A stretch of 64,000 nt of DNA from Ryuthela nishihirai (lineage: Eukaryota > Arthropoda > Arachnida > Araneae > Heptathelidae), in NCBI GenBank assembly GCA_038380435.1, contig JAWZYU010000010.1:41636135-41700134 (forward strand), written 5' to 3'. Shown one piece after another: positions 33,086 to 45,429 of the stretch (its first letter is position 1; each line of letters begins with the position of its first letter). A program made the position numbers and the translations under genes. The notes beneath the pieces are model-generated. The model searched no databases. It was not told the origin of the DNA and saw nothing but the letters and a program-made list of their open reading frames with translations.

Positions 33086-33191
33086 AACTTAGTGTTTTAA
33101 AAATATGAAATTCCTATTTAAAAATCATTTTACATATATCACTCATGTAGATAACTGAAACTTGTAAGTTTAATAACAAAGAAATACAATA

Positions 33192-33460
33192 TAAATTAAA
33201 AAAATATATCTTTCTATATGCACCCTAAAAAGTAGAAAATAAACCTAAAACATATCAGTGGTGCAATCAGTCACTGAATTCGTATTCATTTCAATGGAAG
33301 ATAGGGTGCCGACAATCTTGTTGAGTAGGTAAATTGGCACCCTATCTTCCTTTGAAGTGAACGTGAATTCAGTTACTGATTGCCCCATCACTATGTCTTA
33401 GGTCTATTTTCTACTTTTTGGGTGCAGATGGGAAGATAAGTTATTTTAAAAATCATTATT
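33192..33460. repeat. Foldback MITE, complete, arms ~120 bp
   Basis: The left arm (33192-33313) and right arm (33344-33460) are imperfect reverse complements through GCACCCTAAAAAGTAGAAAA, CAGTCACTGAATTC and GGAAGATAGGGTGCC. The ~30-base loop holds GTTGAGTAGGTAAAT. A related arm lies at 5.8 kb. Confidence 0.8.
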
Positions 33461-34542
33461 TTATTCAGACTTCCTTCGTCACTAAAAACACCTACCTTCA
33501 GAAACTTTCATTTGATATATGACTCATAAACATTGACTACATTTTTCCTACCCCCTTTCTTTGGAGTCATATTTGTGGTAGATCAATGGTGGTGAACCTA
33601 TGGCACGCGTGCCAGAAGGTGCCACATTCGAAAATTTTCCTGGCACACGAACGATTTACAGGTGATATCATTTTATGTGCTTATAAATTGTGCAATTTCT
33701 TTTAATTGTTACAATATGTACAAGTAAAATTTTGTTTTACACGAAAGAAACAAATACGATTTATCCTCGCGTCAGTCAACACCACTAGAGAAGGTGGAGA
33801 GAAGGCGAATCTGATCAAGTGATGTGTCTAAAATTGAATGTGGCCATTTTTATGCATTGTTAGCATGTGTGTTGTGTATGTGATTGCAAAATTTGTGATA
33901 GTGCGGCCAATGATTGTTTTTTTTATATTTGCGACCGTATGGAGAATCAGTGTTTACAATATTAAATACCGGTTTTCTGACAGTTCATGAGTTTTGACAG
34001 CTTGTATGTTTTTGTTTTCTGATTGAGATGTCAGGTTTTACATATTGAAAATTATAATAATTTTAGTACATAATAAAGTGGTAATATAAATAATTCAATT
34101 TTTTTAATTTACCTTTTTCGTTTGATACAGTTGGCAGCATTAGCCATAATATTAAATTATCGTAATGGCAACTTGCATCGTTTATCGTAATAAACGATGC
34201 ATACAAATGGCTGCCCTCAAGAAACTGTGCACAATAAGCTACACAAAGCATACTTTCTCCTCTATCCCCTTCTCTATTTCTGTGGTCGACACATTGCAGA
34301 TAACTAGCGGCGACTAATTCATGTGTAGGATTCCCCGGACTTTTCCCATTTCTAATTGAACATACGTTCTTACGAATTTCACATTTGCGCTGCGTGTCCG
34401 CAAGTAAGCAGCGGCAAGTGTATTACTGTTGTGTATGTGCACTGTTTTTGCTGTATGTGTGAATTATAAACGTAATTTAATTTAGGCATTTAATAAAACG
34501 TTTCATTTTATTTTTGAATAAATTTGTTGCAGTTCTACTTAC

Positions 34543-36853
34543 CATGGCTAGTGAAAATAAAAAACAAAAATTATCAGAATCAAGCAGCAGAGAGTTCCAA
34601 AGTTGGTGGACTGAAGGGTATGGCATGATTAACAATAGTATGTGTTTTATATTCTGGGACAGCTGTATGCACAACATCGTCAGTAAAACGGCATTATGAG
34701 ACAAACCATAAATTGCTGCTTGAGAAAAGCAAGAAAGAACAAAAAGAATTTATTGCTCAGGCAATTAAAAATAGAAATATTGAGTCATCATTCATAATGA
34801 AATTTATCGGCAGTCAGTCAAATATAACTGCTGCTAGTTTTTTTTGCCTTAAATGCAATTGCCAAACACAGAAAACCTTTTAGTGATGGGAATATATGAA
34901 AGAAGCATGGTTAAAATGCACACCAATTCTCTTTGAAGATTTTGAAAACAAGGAAAAAATTATTCAAAGAATAAAAGATATTCCTTTGGCTAGAAACACG
35001 GTGAAAGATAGAATCTTGGAAATGTCTAGAAATATAACTCATCAGCCAAAAATAGATATAAACTCTTCTGGTTTAATTTCTTTCTGCCTTGATGAGGGTA
35101 CTGACATAACTGGATCAGCTTGTTTAGCAATTTTTATTCGTTTTTGTGTTGGGAATAATATCAAAGAAGAATTGATCAATTTAACATCATTAGCAACAAC
35201 AACAAAAGGAATAGATATTTGCAATGCAGTTGTAAATGCACTCACTGAAAGATTGGTTTGGTTTATCTCTGAGTGGCACTTTTTTTTTGGCACATCATGG
35301 GCTAAATGGCCAGGTCACATGGACCCCGAAGGTTCAGAGAAGGTTGGGGGAGGAGACCCACTGGAACAGCTGTTGGGAGACAGATGGTAGCCTCCCGTCA
35401 AGGCCATCCAGCGTGTTCTTTAACATGCACAGGGTATGGCTCTCCCGCACAGGGGGCCACGTCTTAACATCCCATCCGATGAACGGCGGCCTTTCCAAGC
35501 CCATCGGTGTCCCCTACTGACCGTGGGCAGGGCGGGGAATTTTACGGAGATAAATCTCAACGCTGACCCAGCTGGGACTCGAACCTGGGAACTACAGATT
35601 ACGAGCCTGGCTCGCTACCGACTGAGCCACCCCCACCCCTCTCACTGAAAGAGAAATAGATGTTTCCAAAATTGTATAGTAACTACTGATGGTGCTTGTA
35701 GTATGACTGGAAAGGGAAATGGTTTTGTCATTTATTTACTGAGCATAATTGGATATTCTGTTCTTGATTTTCATTGCATTATACATCAGCAGGTTTTATG
35801 CATAAAGGCCAGTTTCAAGTTGCTGGAAGATGTTATGAGCCTTGTAACAAAATTGGTCAATTTTATATCTGCACATGCTTTAAATAAATGAAAATTTCTA
35901 GAATTATTAAATGAAGTTAGTGTACAATGGTTTACTTATGTACAACAACATCCGATGGTTAAGTTGTGGACAAGTTCTTCAAAGATTTGTTGAGTGTTTA
36001 GATGAACTTAAGACTTTTTTTGCATAATGAGAAAAATCAATGAAGCATATAATCAATTGTTGGATGTCGAATGGCTTTCCAAATTTATGTTTTTTACTGA
36101 TTTGTGCTTACATTTAAATGAATTAAATGTTAAACTGCAAGGTGCTAACAAGACAGTTATTGTCATGTTTGATTTCATCAAAGCATTTGGAGCTAATTTA
36201 CAAATTTTCAATTGTGACATTATTTCCAACACCTTCAAATATTTTCCAAATACAAACATATTCCTTGTAGATATAGACTCTCATGATAAACCATATCAAG
36301 TTAAACTGACACAAGAATTTTTTGCAGTTATCAGTCGATAATCAACGAATTTTCTTCGAGATTTACACAGTTCAGACAATTTGCAGAAACATCAAAATTC
36401 ATTTTACATCCAGACTTAACATCAGCAGATCAACTCAATTTGGATATTTTCGAGTGGCTGAATTTGGAAGATATAGAAATGCAGTTAAGCAATTATCAAT
36501 CCAGTTCTATATGGAAACAAAAGTTTGCTGATTTGAGAAATGACTTGGAAATAATTGAAAATGATCGATTATTGGCGTATATAAAAAGAATGCAGATGAG
36601 GAAATAGCGAGAACTGGAATGCCATTCCCGAAACCTTTGGTTGTCTAAAAGACTAGCGATGGCTATATTATCAATTTTCTCCTCTACATATGCTTGTGAG
36701 TCATTATTTTCCAAAATGAATTTCATAAAAGACAGTTTAAGAAACAGAATGACTGATGAATCTAGTTCGGCGTGTATATTACAAAATGTGATGAAATATG
36801 AACCTGATATAAAGCATTTGGCATCCAATGTACAACAGCAAAAATCTCATTAA
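34543..36853 (+). pseudogene. hAT transposase pseudogene (GTF2I-repeat/SCAND3-like type)
   Basis: It starts MASENKKQKLSESSSREFQS at 34543. After a frameshift a BED-like finger reads CVLYSGTAVCTTSSVKRHYE followed by TNH: the second Cys of the CxxC pair is Tyr. Downstream parts are EAWLKCTPILFEDFENKEKI, ISFCLDEGTDITGSACL, then (past the SINE) MTGKGNGFV and DFHCIIHQQVLC. Next is VEWLSKFMFFTDLCLHLNEL, and last the hAT dimerisation block STYACESLFSKMNFIKDSLR (to 36853). Several stops and shifts; not functional. These transposases carry an RNase H-fold DDE core interrupted by an alpha-helical insertion. Confidence 0.85.
35241..35652 (-). mobile_element. SINE-A copy, full length, inside the hAT transposase, 12-bp target duplication
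   Basis: CTCACTGAAAGA at 35241-35252 and 35641-35652 bounds a 388-bp SINE-A whose tRNA-like head is at the right (CTGGGACTCGAACCTGGG ... GACTGAGCCACCCCC). It interrupts the transposase between the codons NAVVNALTER and EIDVSKIV-like sequence, so it post-dates the hAT insertion. Confidence 0.93.
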
Positions 36854-38402
36854 TAAATAATTGATTTTGATATGACAAACTTTATGATAAGTTATAAGTA
36901 CACCTTTATGAAATTATATGTTAATTTTTAAACTTGTCTCAATAAAATTCTGCATAATTAATTTTTATTAATTTTTTTCTCTATTAAAAACTGCCTGGCA
37001 TGTCAGCAACTTGATAAACATTATTTGTAAATTTTTGGCACGCACACATAAAATGGTTCACTACTGTACTAGGGGGTGCTTTTAAAATAATTCAATACAA
37101 ACATATAAAACTCGCAATTTTTTTTTAAACTGAAATTTTTCTAAGGGGAAAAGGAGAGTGAAATATTTACAGTGAATTTAGCAAGGAGGGGGTTAAAACC
37201 CTTTCTGAAATTGCCTTCCAACACAAGGACTGATTTCTGTGCCAAGGAATTTTCAAAGTTTTAGACTGCAGGGAACTTTGGAACCACAACTCGGCTTGCT
37301 TTCTAAGAAAGTTTTTATTACTTACAGTTTCAATCTGAAAGGCAAGACAGATGCATAGAATGCTGGGATAAATGATAAAAATAATTCTAGTAATAGTGAT
37401 AGGTTTGTGGCAAAAGGAGTGTAAAGCAGAAAAAAAAATGGTGGTATATACTTTGCAATTATTTCCAAAATCTTCTGTTTTTAAAAATAGCAGTTATTTT
37501 GTTAATTTATAAGAGATTTTCAAAACTTTAAGGAAAAATTTGTTGATAATAGTTAAAACCAAACTTGTGAGCTTAAATCAGGTGATTGCTTCAGCACAGA
37601 GTAATGTTAACAAACAAATTGGCAATACTGTATAGCACTTCTAAGAAATAGGAATTAGATGACTTTAACGTATGATTTATATTGTAGCTTAATAAAATAT
37701 GCATCAAATGAAAAAACAAAATATTATTTTTCAAGCCTAGATTACATATTTTTTATAAGACATATATGAAAAAATTTTACAATGTCAATTTTTATTTTTT
37801 AAAAATCGATTTTCTTTTGTTGTACTAAAAACATATACAGCCATCCTCAGTCTCTCATTACGGATTCTGCGAATGTATACAGACGACATGGACACTGGAA
37901 GGGTTAAGAACTACCACATCAATGGAGTACACCATTAGATAAGAACTGAAGATTAAAGTTTCGCCTGTAACACCAGGGGAGAGAACCACTTTGGTGACCC
38001 TCTATTATAAGGGTTTCCAGCATGATGATACTTTAGTGCAGTTTATATGAAGATGACATGTCGCATGGATATGATGAAACAATTATTTAAAAACTTTCCT
38101 CTATTTTTCAGGGGTATGAGGGAGAGGTAGTAGTGGTGGTAGTGGGGGGAGGAATCAGATAGGATTTTTCTTATACATTCTGACCACATCATAAGCTCTT
38201 ATATGATTCCTGTGGGAGTTATTCATTTTATATTTATCATCAACTAGCCCAAAGTTAGAGAAATGCAGCAACTATTTCAGCAATTTACAAACTGATAAAT
38301 GGCAAGCTAAAAGCAATAAAAAACTAATATTAAGTTGTAAATACATGATAACACAGTTTAAAATTTGCTAAATAATGAAAAAGAAAAAAAATTTCAGCTT
38401 AC

Positions 38403-38460
38403 CTTCATGGACAAGCTGATGTGCTCTGCATATCAACTTCAAGTTATTTAGGTGCATAAA
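38403..38460 (-). CDS. PPP6C: Protein phosphatase 6 catalytic subunit, internal exon
   Basis: 58-nt exon with acceptor tatgtcaacag and donor G|gtaagc. It encodes [19 protein letters not shown] plus the first G of a Gly codon completed in the exon at 26158. The RAHQ box carries a conserved PPP-family metal-binding His. Phase (0 in, 1 out) fits both neighbouring exons exactly. Confidence 0.97.
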
Positions 38461-38966
38461 CTGTTGACATAAAGTACATACAATCAATTACAAAACATTA
38501 TAAAATACTAGAAGTAGAATATAAGCTTTCAATGTAGAATACAAGCTTTCAGTTAATTATAACTATTATAATACAGGTTTCCATAAATTATGAAATTGTG
38601 ATAGGGTATTAATGACTCTTTTTATGTAATATTATGTGGTAGATTGGAAGATGGGGACAAAGGGAGGTAGTGTTATATAATGTTAAAATGTTATATTTCT
38701 GTGATGTATTTTTCTTTTCCTTTTTTTTTGACAACAAAAATCAATTTTTTTAATTGTTATCACTTATTTGATTAACTACCATTACACTCACTTGAATGCT
38801 GTTTCCCTTACAAAAAGTGAAGATGCTTATAGTAAAAAAAGTTACATAATGAGAAGAATTTAGGAATTTGGCCAAGCATTGTATAGAGGAGAAGGGTTTA
38901 AAATTTTACTGAAACAAAGTTGCCAAATTTATGAATGACCGCATATTACAATACATATTTAATGAT

Positions 38967-39018
38967 TCTAATAAGTATATGCATGCATCAAAAATGATGC
39001 ATGCATATACTTATTAGA
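38967..39018. repeat. 24-bp perfect inverted duplication, 4-nt loop
   Basis: 38967-38990 (TCTAATAAGTATATGCATGC + ATCA) is the exact reverse complement of 38995-39018; the loop is AAAA. Confidence 0.92.
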
Positions 39019-39360
39019 AATAACTGAATATATAAGAAAGATCCTAACAAAAAGGAATCAGTTAAGATGCCACAGGACTAAATTAAGTAATAATTAAAAA
39101 CAAGTTTCAGTTCTCAGTTTATTATTTAGAAGTCTATTTGCTAAAACTTTATCAGTCCTTTCTCTTCACTGTATTTTAATGTTAGCTTTTCTCTAATAGT
39201 ATACTTCTTATTTGACTCTGTTCCCTCAAGATCAGTTATAATTTTTAAAATTTTTTTTACTTATAAGTGATTTTACTCCAAATTTACATACAAGATTCCT
39301 TTTGGCAATCTAAAGAGTTATCTCCACAGAATGGATTGAAAAACATCACTGAAGAGTTCA

Positions 39361-39668
39361 GTTGTTTTACCCCTAGGTGGCACTATTTTGCATACAATGG
39401 GCTAAATGGCCAAGTCATAAGGACCCAGAAGGCTCAGAGAAGGTTGTGGGAGGGGCCCACTAGACAACTGTTGGGGGACAGAAGGTAACTTCCTATCAAG
39501 GTAATCCAGAGTGTTCTTTAATATACACAGGGTATGGTTCTCCTGCATACAGAGCCATGGCTTAACACCCCATCCAATGGACATTCTAAGCCCATCAGTG
39601 CCTCCCATTGACCGAGGGCAGAGCAGGGAGTTTTGTGGAGATAAATCTCAATGCTGGGCCCAGGTGAT
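39361..39668 (-). mobile_element. SINE-A copy, diverged, missing head
   Basis: Starts GTTGTTTTACCCCTAGGTGG and continues through the central domain (ATACACAGGGTATGG) to ATAAATCTCAATGCTGGGCC. The tRNA-like head is lost. Confidence 0.85.
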
Positions 39669-40079
39669 ACTGAAGAGTAAAACATGAGTACGTTGAAACG
39701 TGTAAGTCCTCACTCTGCAACAGAGTAAGATCAATCACTTTAGTTTTTATAACAAATAGATGTTAGTCAAGTCTTTAAGTGATAACAGACAGGTGCATCT
39801 AATTTGCACAAAATGTATATAACATGGAAGTGGAACTCCCAGATGAAATGTATGCAATTCAATGTGCTATAAAACATGATTAAACTGTCACAAATTAAAA
39901 TTTGAATTTACTGAATGCATTATAATAGGTTCTGTATTGCATCACATTATTCATTCTCTGTATTGCATGACATCACAAAATGGTATGAAGATATTTAATG
40001 AGAGATGTCAAATGTAATTGGAATGCTCATAGTTTGTATCTGGCATTTGGACAGTGGTGTGTAAATAGTTCACAAAGTG

Positions 40080-40460
40080 CCATCAGCAAACTTTTTGCTG
40101 AATAGAAATTCTGATGACTTTAATCCTTAGTTATTTGTATATAAAATTATTGCACAATTGCTCATATGAAGTTTTTATGGTCTATGAGTTATACAAGCTA
40201 TTAAGAAATTATGCATTCTTGTTCTAATATTTCTTTCAGGTAAAGATTTGCTCCATTTCATAGACTTTCCACAGCCTATGAAAAAAAAAAAACCTGTTTC
40301 AGTTTTTTATTATTACTTTCCTGAACAGTCTCTGAGTCATGATTGCTAAAATTGTCATCATAATTCTTGAGGTCTTCTTCATCTTCTCCTTCAGTTTCTT
40401 TTTCCTCTTCATCATGTTGCCATGCAGACAAATGCCTCTTTAATGGTGAGACATTTCTTT
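40080..40460 (-). pseudogene. Probable piggyBac-like transposase N-terminal remnant
   Basis: The minus strand gives an acidic stretch (HDEEEKETEGEDEEDLKNYD), then GCGKSMKWSKSLPERNIRTR and MHNFLIA, then after stops AIILYTNN. The arrangement (acidic N-terminus, W-S-x-x-P...RTR-x-HN, then I-x-x-YTN) is that of piggyBac-type transposases, whose catalytic core is not present. Alternative: a decayed copy of a host acidic protein. Confidence 0.45.
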
Positions 40461-41504
40461 GATGTTATTATCAGAAAGAAAAATGAAAACATTTGACAAC
40501 CTCTGAAGAAAAGTATAACATTACTCGCATTGGGTCAGTTTTCAGAAAAACTGATTCTAACATGCAACCAACATGTGGGATATATAAGAAAGATCCTAAC
40601 AAAAAATATAATATAAACATAAAACTCGTAAGTCAGTAGTAAGTAGTAGTAAAAGTAGTAAGTAAGTAGTAGGAAAACTACTGAAATCCAGTTACACCAA
40701 TTTATTCAATGTTGAAGTAAAAGTAGAGTAGGTGCAGTCAAGGACAGAGTATCAGCACCATCTAAATATGGTGATGAAAGAAAGTGTGAGGTTACAATGT
40801 GGGTAGTAATTAAGGGTTAAAGAACATACAGAAAGTACAAAACTGACAACTCTCAAGAAAGATGCTAGTAGGAATATGAAAGCATAATACTGAACACATA
40901 CTGCTTCACAGTTGTGTTTGCATCTGTAGTAGGTTTAAAACTTGACCAGATGAAATGAGACCATCAAGAATAGTTTACATGAAGCAGAGCTCCATGCATA
41001 TATAACCATTAGATGTGTACCATTCTGGCATGTAAATGAAGCAGATTGACTGCAGCTCTTGATATGCTGACTAGACTGTTCATAAATGAAATTTCTAGCA
41101 ATGAGTCCTGACTGGTCTCATCACTGACAGTATGTGGATATTGGTCTGAACATACCAACCATAGTGGACTTATTCAGAAAGTTTGTCTATACAGGAGGGT
41201 TCTGCTATTGTATATGGAGAAATTTGTCAAGGCTTGCAAATCTGACATTAATTTAACTTACCACAACTCTAAACAAGCCCTACCCACAAGCTTGTTAATT
41301 TTTACTTGATTCAAAGTTTCAATATAAGAGGAAGGGAGCTTCTTTACCACACTGCATAAGAAAAACATAGAAAACAATAGTGATAACAAAAAAATGTATT
41401 GTATAAGCATATTTCCAGTTACATTTCACTGGTTTCACATTGCAGAAATGAATAATAAGAACAAAAAAAGTGAATGACGTATGAAATTTTGTCAATCAAT
41501 CATT

Positions 41505-41815
41505 AAATGGTCATCATCATTATCATCCTCAAGCAGCAATGGGCTATGGAGGTCAAATCAAACTGCGCAATTTAGTTCTCCAAGCATATCTGTTCTGAGC
41601 TACATCTGCTGCATCTGGCTAATGCACACCGATTTTAACAAGACCCTGTTTGACATTGTCTGCCCACCGCATCTTAGGTCTTCCCCTCTTTCTAAGGCCT
41701 TTAGGCACACTGTTCATAACCCTATTCGCTAATCTATAATTATCCACATGGGCAACATGGCCAAACCACCAGAGTCTCTCTTTGCACAATATGCTGCTCA
41801 AAGGAGGTTGAATAA
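41505..41815 (-). mobile_element. RTE-like LINE 3' end fragment
   Basis: The minus strand ends CCATTGCTGCTTGAGGATGA with an ATG-rich tail. Codons include RLWWFGHVAHVDNYRLANRV, KGLRKRGRPKMRWADNVKQG and LVKIGVH. Severely 5'-truncated. Confidence 0.9.
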
Positions 41816-42232
41816 CAAGAAAACATAGAAAAACTCCCACAGGCTGTGAACAATCTTGAGTAGAGAACAAAAACTAATTTGCAAGGTAGGATATAAGCTT
41901 TATACCATGACGTCAGTCATCATAAGTAGCCTTGACTGCAATTCAAGATTCTGGTCAATGAATTACTCCTAGCTATTTGCAATGGACAATCTCACCTACA
42001 TTGCACTTGGCATGTCAAATATTTCTTTTTAGCCATTCATGCTTAATCAAGGGTAAAATTGATATTTACAAATAAATATTTAATCATATTTCACTGTTAA
42101 AAAATGACTGATTCACAAATTATTTATCTATTACAATGCTGCTAAAGAAATTTACATGTCATATTAGCTTGCTGATTGCCATTATACTAGAAAATCGAAG
42201 TATCTTAACTACTACATAGTGTTACTTAGTAG

Positions 42233-42262
42233 ACATGTTTAGAATTTAAAATTCTAAACATA
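42233..42262. repeat. 13-bp perfect inverted duplication, 1-nt loop
   Basis: ATGTTTAGAATTT (42235-42247) and its reverse complement (42249-42261). Confidence 0.85.
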
Positions 42263-42340
42263 GCATGCTAGAAGTTGTAATATGATGTAAAAACAGTCCA
42301 AGTTGCAAATTCACTGGGAATGTTGAAACAGTTCACAAGT

Positions 42341-42650
42341 TCTATTGGGATGGGTTGTTTTACCTCTGAGCGGCACTTTTTTGCACACCATGGGCTAAAT
42401 GGCCAGGTCACATGGACCCCGAAGGCTCAGAGAAGGTTGGGGGAGGGGACCCACTGGAACAGCTGTTGGGAGACAGATGGTAGCCTCCCGTCAAGGCCAT
42501 CCAGCGTGTTCTTTAACGTGCACAGGGTATGGCTCTCCCGCACACGGGGCCACGGCTTAACGTCCCATCCGACGGACGGCGGCCTTTCCAAGCCCATCGG
42601 TGTCCCCTACTGACCGTGGGCAGGGCGGGGAATTTTCTCTATTGGGATGG
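42341..42650 (-). mobile_element. SINE-A copy lacking its head, 13-bp target duplication
   Basis: TCTATTGGGATGG at 42341-42353 and 42638-42650 bounds 284 bp of well-preserved SINE-A. The copy stops before the tRNA-like head, i.e. it is 5'-truncated. High similarity to the 4.1, 43.4 and 53.6 kb copies suggests recent activity. Confidence 0.93.
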
Positions 42651-43343
42651 ACATTGGACTATACCAGGCTGCATTACAGCTAGTAATTGAAGTTGGCTGG
42701 CTCACATACATAGGTTCTCCTAATATTTCACTAATTAGATGAAAGCATCATGTTGTTAGTGCAACGAGAGTGATGTTGTTACATACTGTTGTGGATACCT
42801 GTCCAACCACAAAAAATTATCAACAGAAGGATGTTATATAATGTACACCCATAATAGATAGAAATGGCAGCAGATAAAATACACATGAACTTAGTTGCAT
42901 CTGCTACGTGTTCAACAAATAAATTAACTTTTGGAAAATATTTCCAGTAAATGTCTAAACATTGTCACAAGATGTCTCCTCATCACAGACTAGATAGAAT
43001 CCTCAGGTGATGAATCATGTAGTGGAGTACAGGTGTTAAACACAGACAACCCTTTATCAGTGCTACAATAAATTAAAGGTATAGTTACATTTAGTAGCAG
43101 GTTCCACACTGGTGGGAGGGGAGTAAATTCTATGTTGCAATATGACACAATTTTTAATGTTAATGATAAGATTTTCCAAATAATTGAATTGAAATCTGGT
43201 TGGAGGGGAGGCCACTATTTGTGCTGATAATATGTAGGGAGTAATTTGTTTTGCAATATTGTCTGAAATAGAACAGTTTGCATGGGAGGGGGGGGGGGGG
43301 TTATTATACTTTTTTATGTTCTTTAAGATACATTTCTAGTGGG

Positions 43344-43377
43344 AAATAAGTTCAGCAAAAATAAGCTGAACTTATTT
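43344..43377. repeat. 13-bp inverted duplication, 8-nt loop
   Basis: AAATAAGTTCAGC (43344-43356) and GCTGAACTTATTT (43365-43377), directly at the 5' boundary of a SINE-A copy. Confidence 0.85.
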
Positions 43378-43757
43378 CAGCTCAGTCGGTAGCACGCCAG
43401 GCTCGTAATCTGTAGTTCCCAGGTTCGAGTTCCAGCTGGGTCAGCGTTGAGATTTGTCTCCGCAAAATTCCCCGCCCTGCCCACGGTCAGTAGGGGACAC
43501 CGATGGGCTTGGAAAAGCCGCCGTCCGTCGGATGGGACATTAAGTCGTGGCCCTGTGTGCGGGAGAGCCATACCCTGTGCACGTTAAAGAATACGCTGGA
43601 TGGCCTTGACGGAAGGCTACCATCTGTCTCCCAACAGCTGTTCCAGTGGGTCCCCTCCCCCAACCTTCTCTGAGCCTTTGGGGTCCATGTGACCTGGCCA
43701 TTTAGCTCATGGTGTGCAAAAAAAGTGCTGCTCAGAGGTAAAACAACCCAACCCAAC
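43378..43757 (+). mobile_element. SINE-A copy, full length
   Basis: The best-preserved plus-strand copy. A box AGCTCAGTCGGTAGCACGCC, B box GGTTCGAGTTCC, the central domain (GATGGGACATTAAG, CACGTTAAAGAATAC) and the tail AAAACAACCCAACCCAAC. It can serve as the family reference here. Confidence 0.92.
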
Positions 43758-44185
43758 TATGTACTGTTGAGACATGGGCATGGTGACATGGACTCCAACC
43801 ATTTTGATTTGATGTGCATCACTGCTTCCAATATCAAAAAATATCAATATAAAAAAAAACATCAAATGAATGCAAGGTTGGGGATAATGTTATGGTAGTA
43901 TTTTGAATTAAATTTAAAACATCCTTTGAAGATTTATTTATAAATTCAGTAAGAAGGAAATATAGGCTGTAAAAAAAACATAAAGAAGGCTCATTCTAAA
44001 TTACCTGAGAGATCTTTTTGAAACCAGAGGATGGAAAGGATAATTTTGCTTATGGAGTTTAGCAAATAATTGAAGGATAGTAAGATACATGGGAAGGTAG
44101 CAAGCTTTAGATATTTTGGTCGGTAAAATTGGGTTATTGATATTAGCAGACGGAACAGAAGTCATTATTGATAAAACAGAATATA

Positions 44186-44262
44186 AAAAAAATAAAAATT
44201 ATAAATACCCTCCTCAAGCAGATGTTTGCCACAGAGGTCTGACAGAGTCTGTCAGTTTAAAT
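44186..44262 (-). mobile_element. SINE-L copy, 5'-truncated
   Basis: The 3' ~75 bp: ATAAATACCCTCCTCAAGCA, TTGCCACAGAGGTCTGACAG, GTCTGTCAGTTTA. Possible target duplication AATATAAAA/AATATATAT-like, not clean. Confidence 0.8.
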
Positions 44263-45313
44263 ATATATATAAAATTAGGAATTTACTAACTGAATTAAAA
44301 TTTCAGCTTTTGAAGGAAGATTCAATAACCTCTACACTATTAATGCTACGGAAAGTTAAAAAATGACCCATTAAACAAAAATGACCATTATAGCAATGAT
44401 TTTCCTATTTCATGAATAGCAGGATCAAAAGAGTATGACTTCTTTTTAAAATCTTACCTCACTTACATGCAATCTTTAAGACAATCAAGTATTGGAAAAA
44501 TTTAACTACTCATCTCTCTCAGTGCCTCAAACAATGGATGCTTGAGTTTGCAACAATAGTGGAATTACATCCCAGCATTGGATGCAATGATGAAAGTGGC
44601 TGGAGGTTGCCCAGTTCATGACTGCTGAGTACTTTAGTGTGCATGAGACCTTGAACCTGACCCCTCCTCCAAACAGTTTCAAGCCAACTGCCAATCTTGA
44701 GTAAGGGTGCACCAATGGGGTCCCTCCTCTGTGGGTTTGTGACCAACATTGTAACGTGACATGCTGAAACCACAAATTTAAACAAATATACCTTTAAGCC
44801 TTTTTTTTTATTTTATGTGGTACACAGATAATCAATTGCATGGAATTATGGAATGAATCAAATCAATTATTCTACACTTGGTAATATTTTACTTTTATCA
44901 AATTTATCCAAGAACAGGAGACTAACAGAACACCTTTCCTTGATATATTAATTAAAAGCACTAATACTGGATGTACATCTACAGTATATCATAACCCCAC
45001 ATATACCAATTCAGTGTATCCTTTCAAATACAGGGTATCCCTGAATGGCCACATAAACTCTGTACGGTGATATTTCTCTTCATAAGAAGATCAAATATGC
45101 CCAAAGAACTATGCCAGTATGAGTAACAGTTTCAGAGTAAAACAAGTCTAAAGATTGATGACAACATATCTGCTCAGAACAAAATATACTTTGTGCAATG
45201 GTTACACAATGGATGATCATGCAACAGGCATGGTATGCACTAACATAGGGTTCAAGCATGACTAGTTGCAAAACTGAATTTCTCTACTACTTGTAGGTAC
45301 TGATAGAATCAAA

Positions 45314-45382
45314 GTACATGGTGACAAATAGTCACCATGTACCATTGACAAATCCCATGTATACCAATACATGGGATTTGTC
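45314..45382. repeat. Two adjacent snap-back hairpins
   Basis: GTACATGGTGAC (45314-45325) pairs with 45331-45342, 5-nt loop. GACAAATCCCATGTAT (45347-45362) pairs with 45367-45382, 4-nt loop. Both lie inside the mariner-like element. Confidence 0.88.
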
Positions 45383-45429
45383 GCACAAAAACACTATGTT
45401 TGGAAATGTTCTAACTATATCATGATAGT

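Larger units (their letters stand above)
33584..37066 (+). mobile_element. hAT-family DNA transposon, degenerate, with terminal repeats
   Basis: The left end CAATGGTGGTGAACC (33584) and right end GGTTCACTACTG (37066) form an inverted pair. GGCACGCGTGCCA near the left echoes TTGGCACGCACACA near the right. The layout (terminal repeats, non-coding 5' ~950 bp, transposase, short 3' part) fits an autonomous hAT element. The 8-bp flanks do not match cleanly, so the target duplication has decayed or the ends are off by a few bases. A SINE-A splits the transposase. Confidence 0.75.
26159..38402 (-). other. PPP6C: PPP6C intron, 12.2 kb
   Basis: Bounded by donor GAAG|gtaagc at 38403/38402 and acceptor cttctttacag at 26159 (minus strand). 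It is filled with mobile elements listed separately. Gaps over 300 bases with nothing recognised are 27921-28643, 28999-29869, 30065-30607, 31401-32204 and 37067-38402. Confidence 0.9.

Noticed and set aside
33576..37074. 8-bp target duplication for the large hAT element
   Set aside because: Flanks TGGTAGAT and TACTAGGG match at only half the positions, so I do not claim a duplication even though the termini look right.
44519..44785. 88- and 82-residue minus-strand frames with many His/Cys
   Set aside because: Two frames overlap in the same DNA, neither has a recognisable motif or splice sites, and no homologous repeat is seen in the window.
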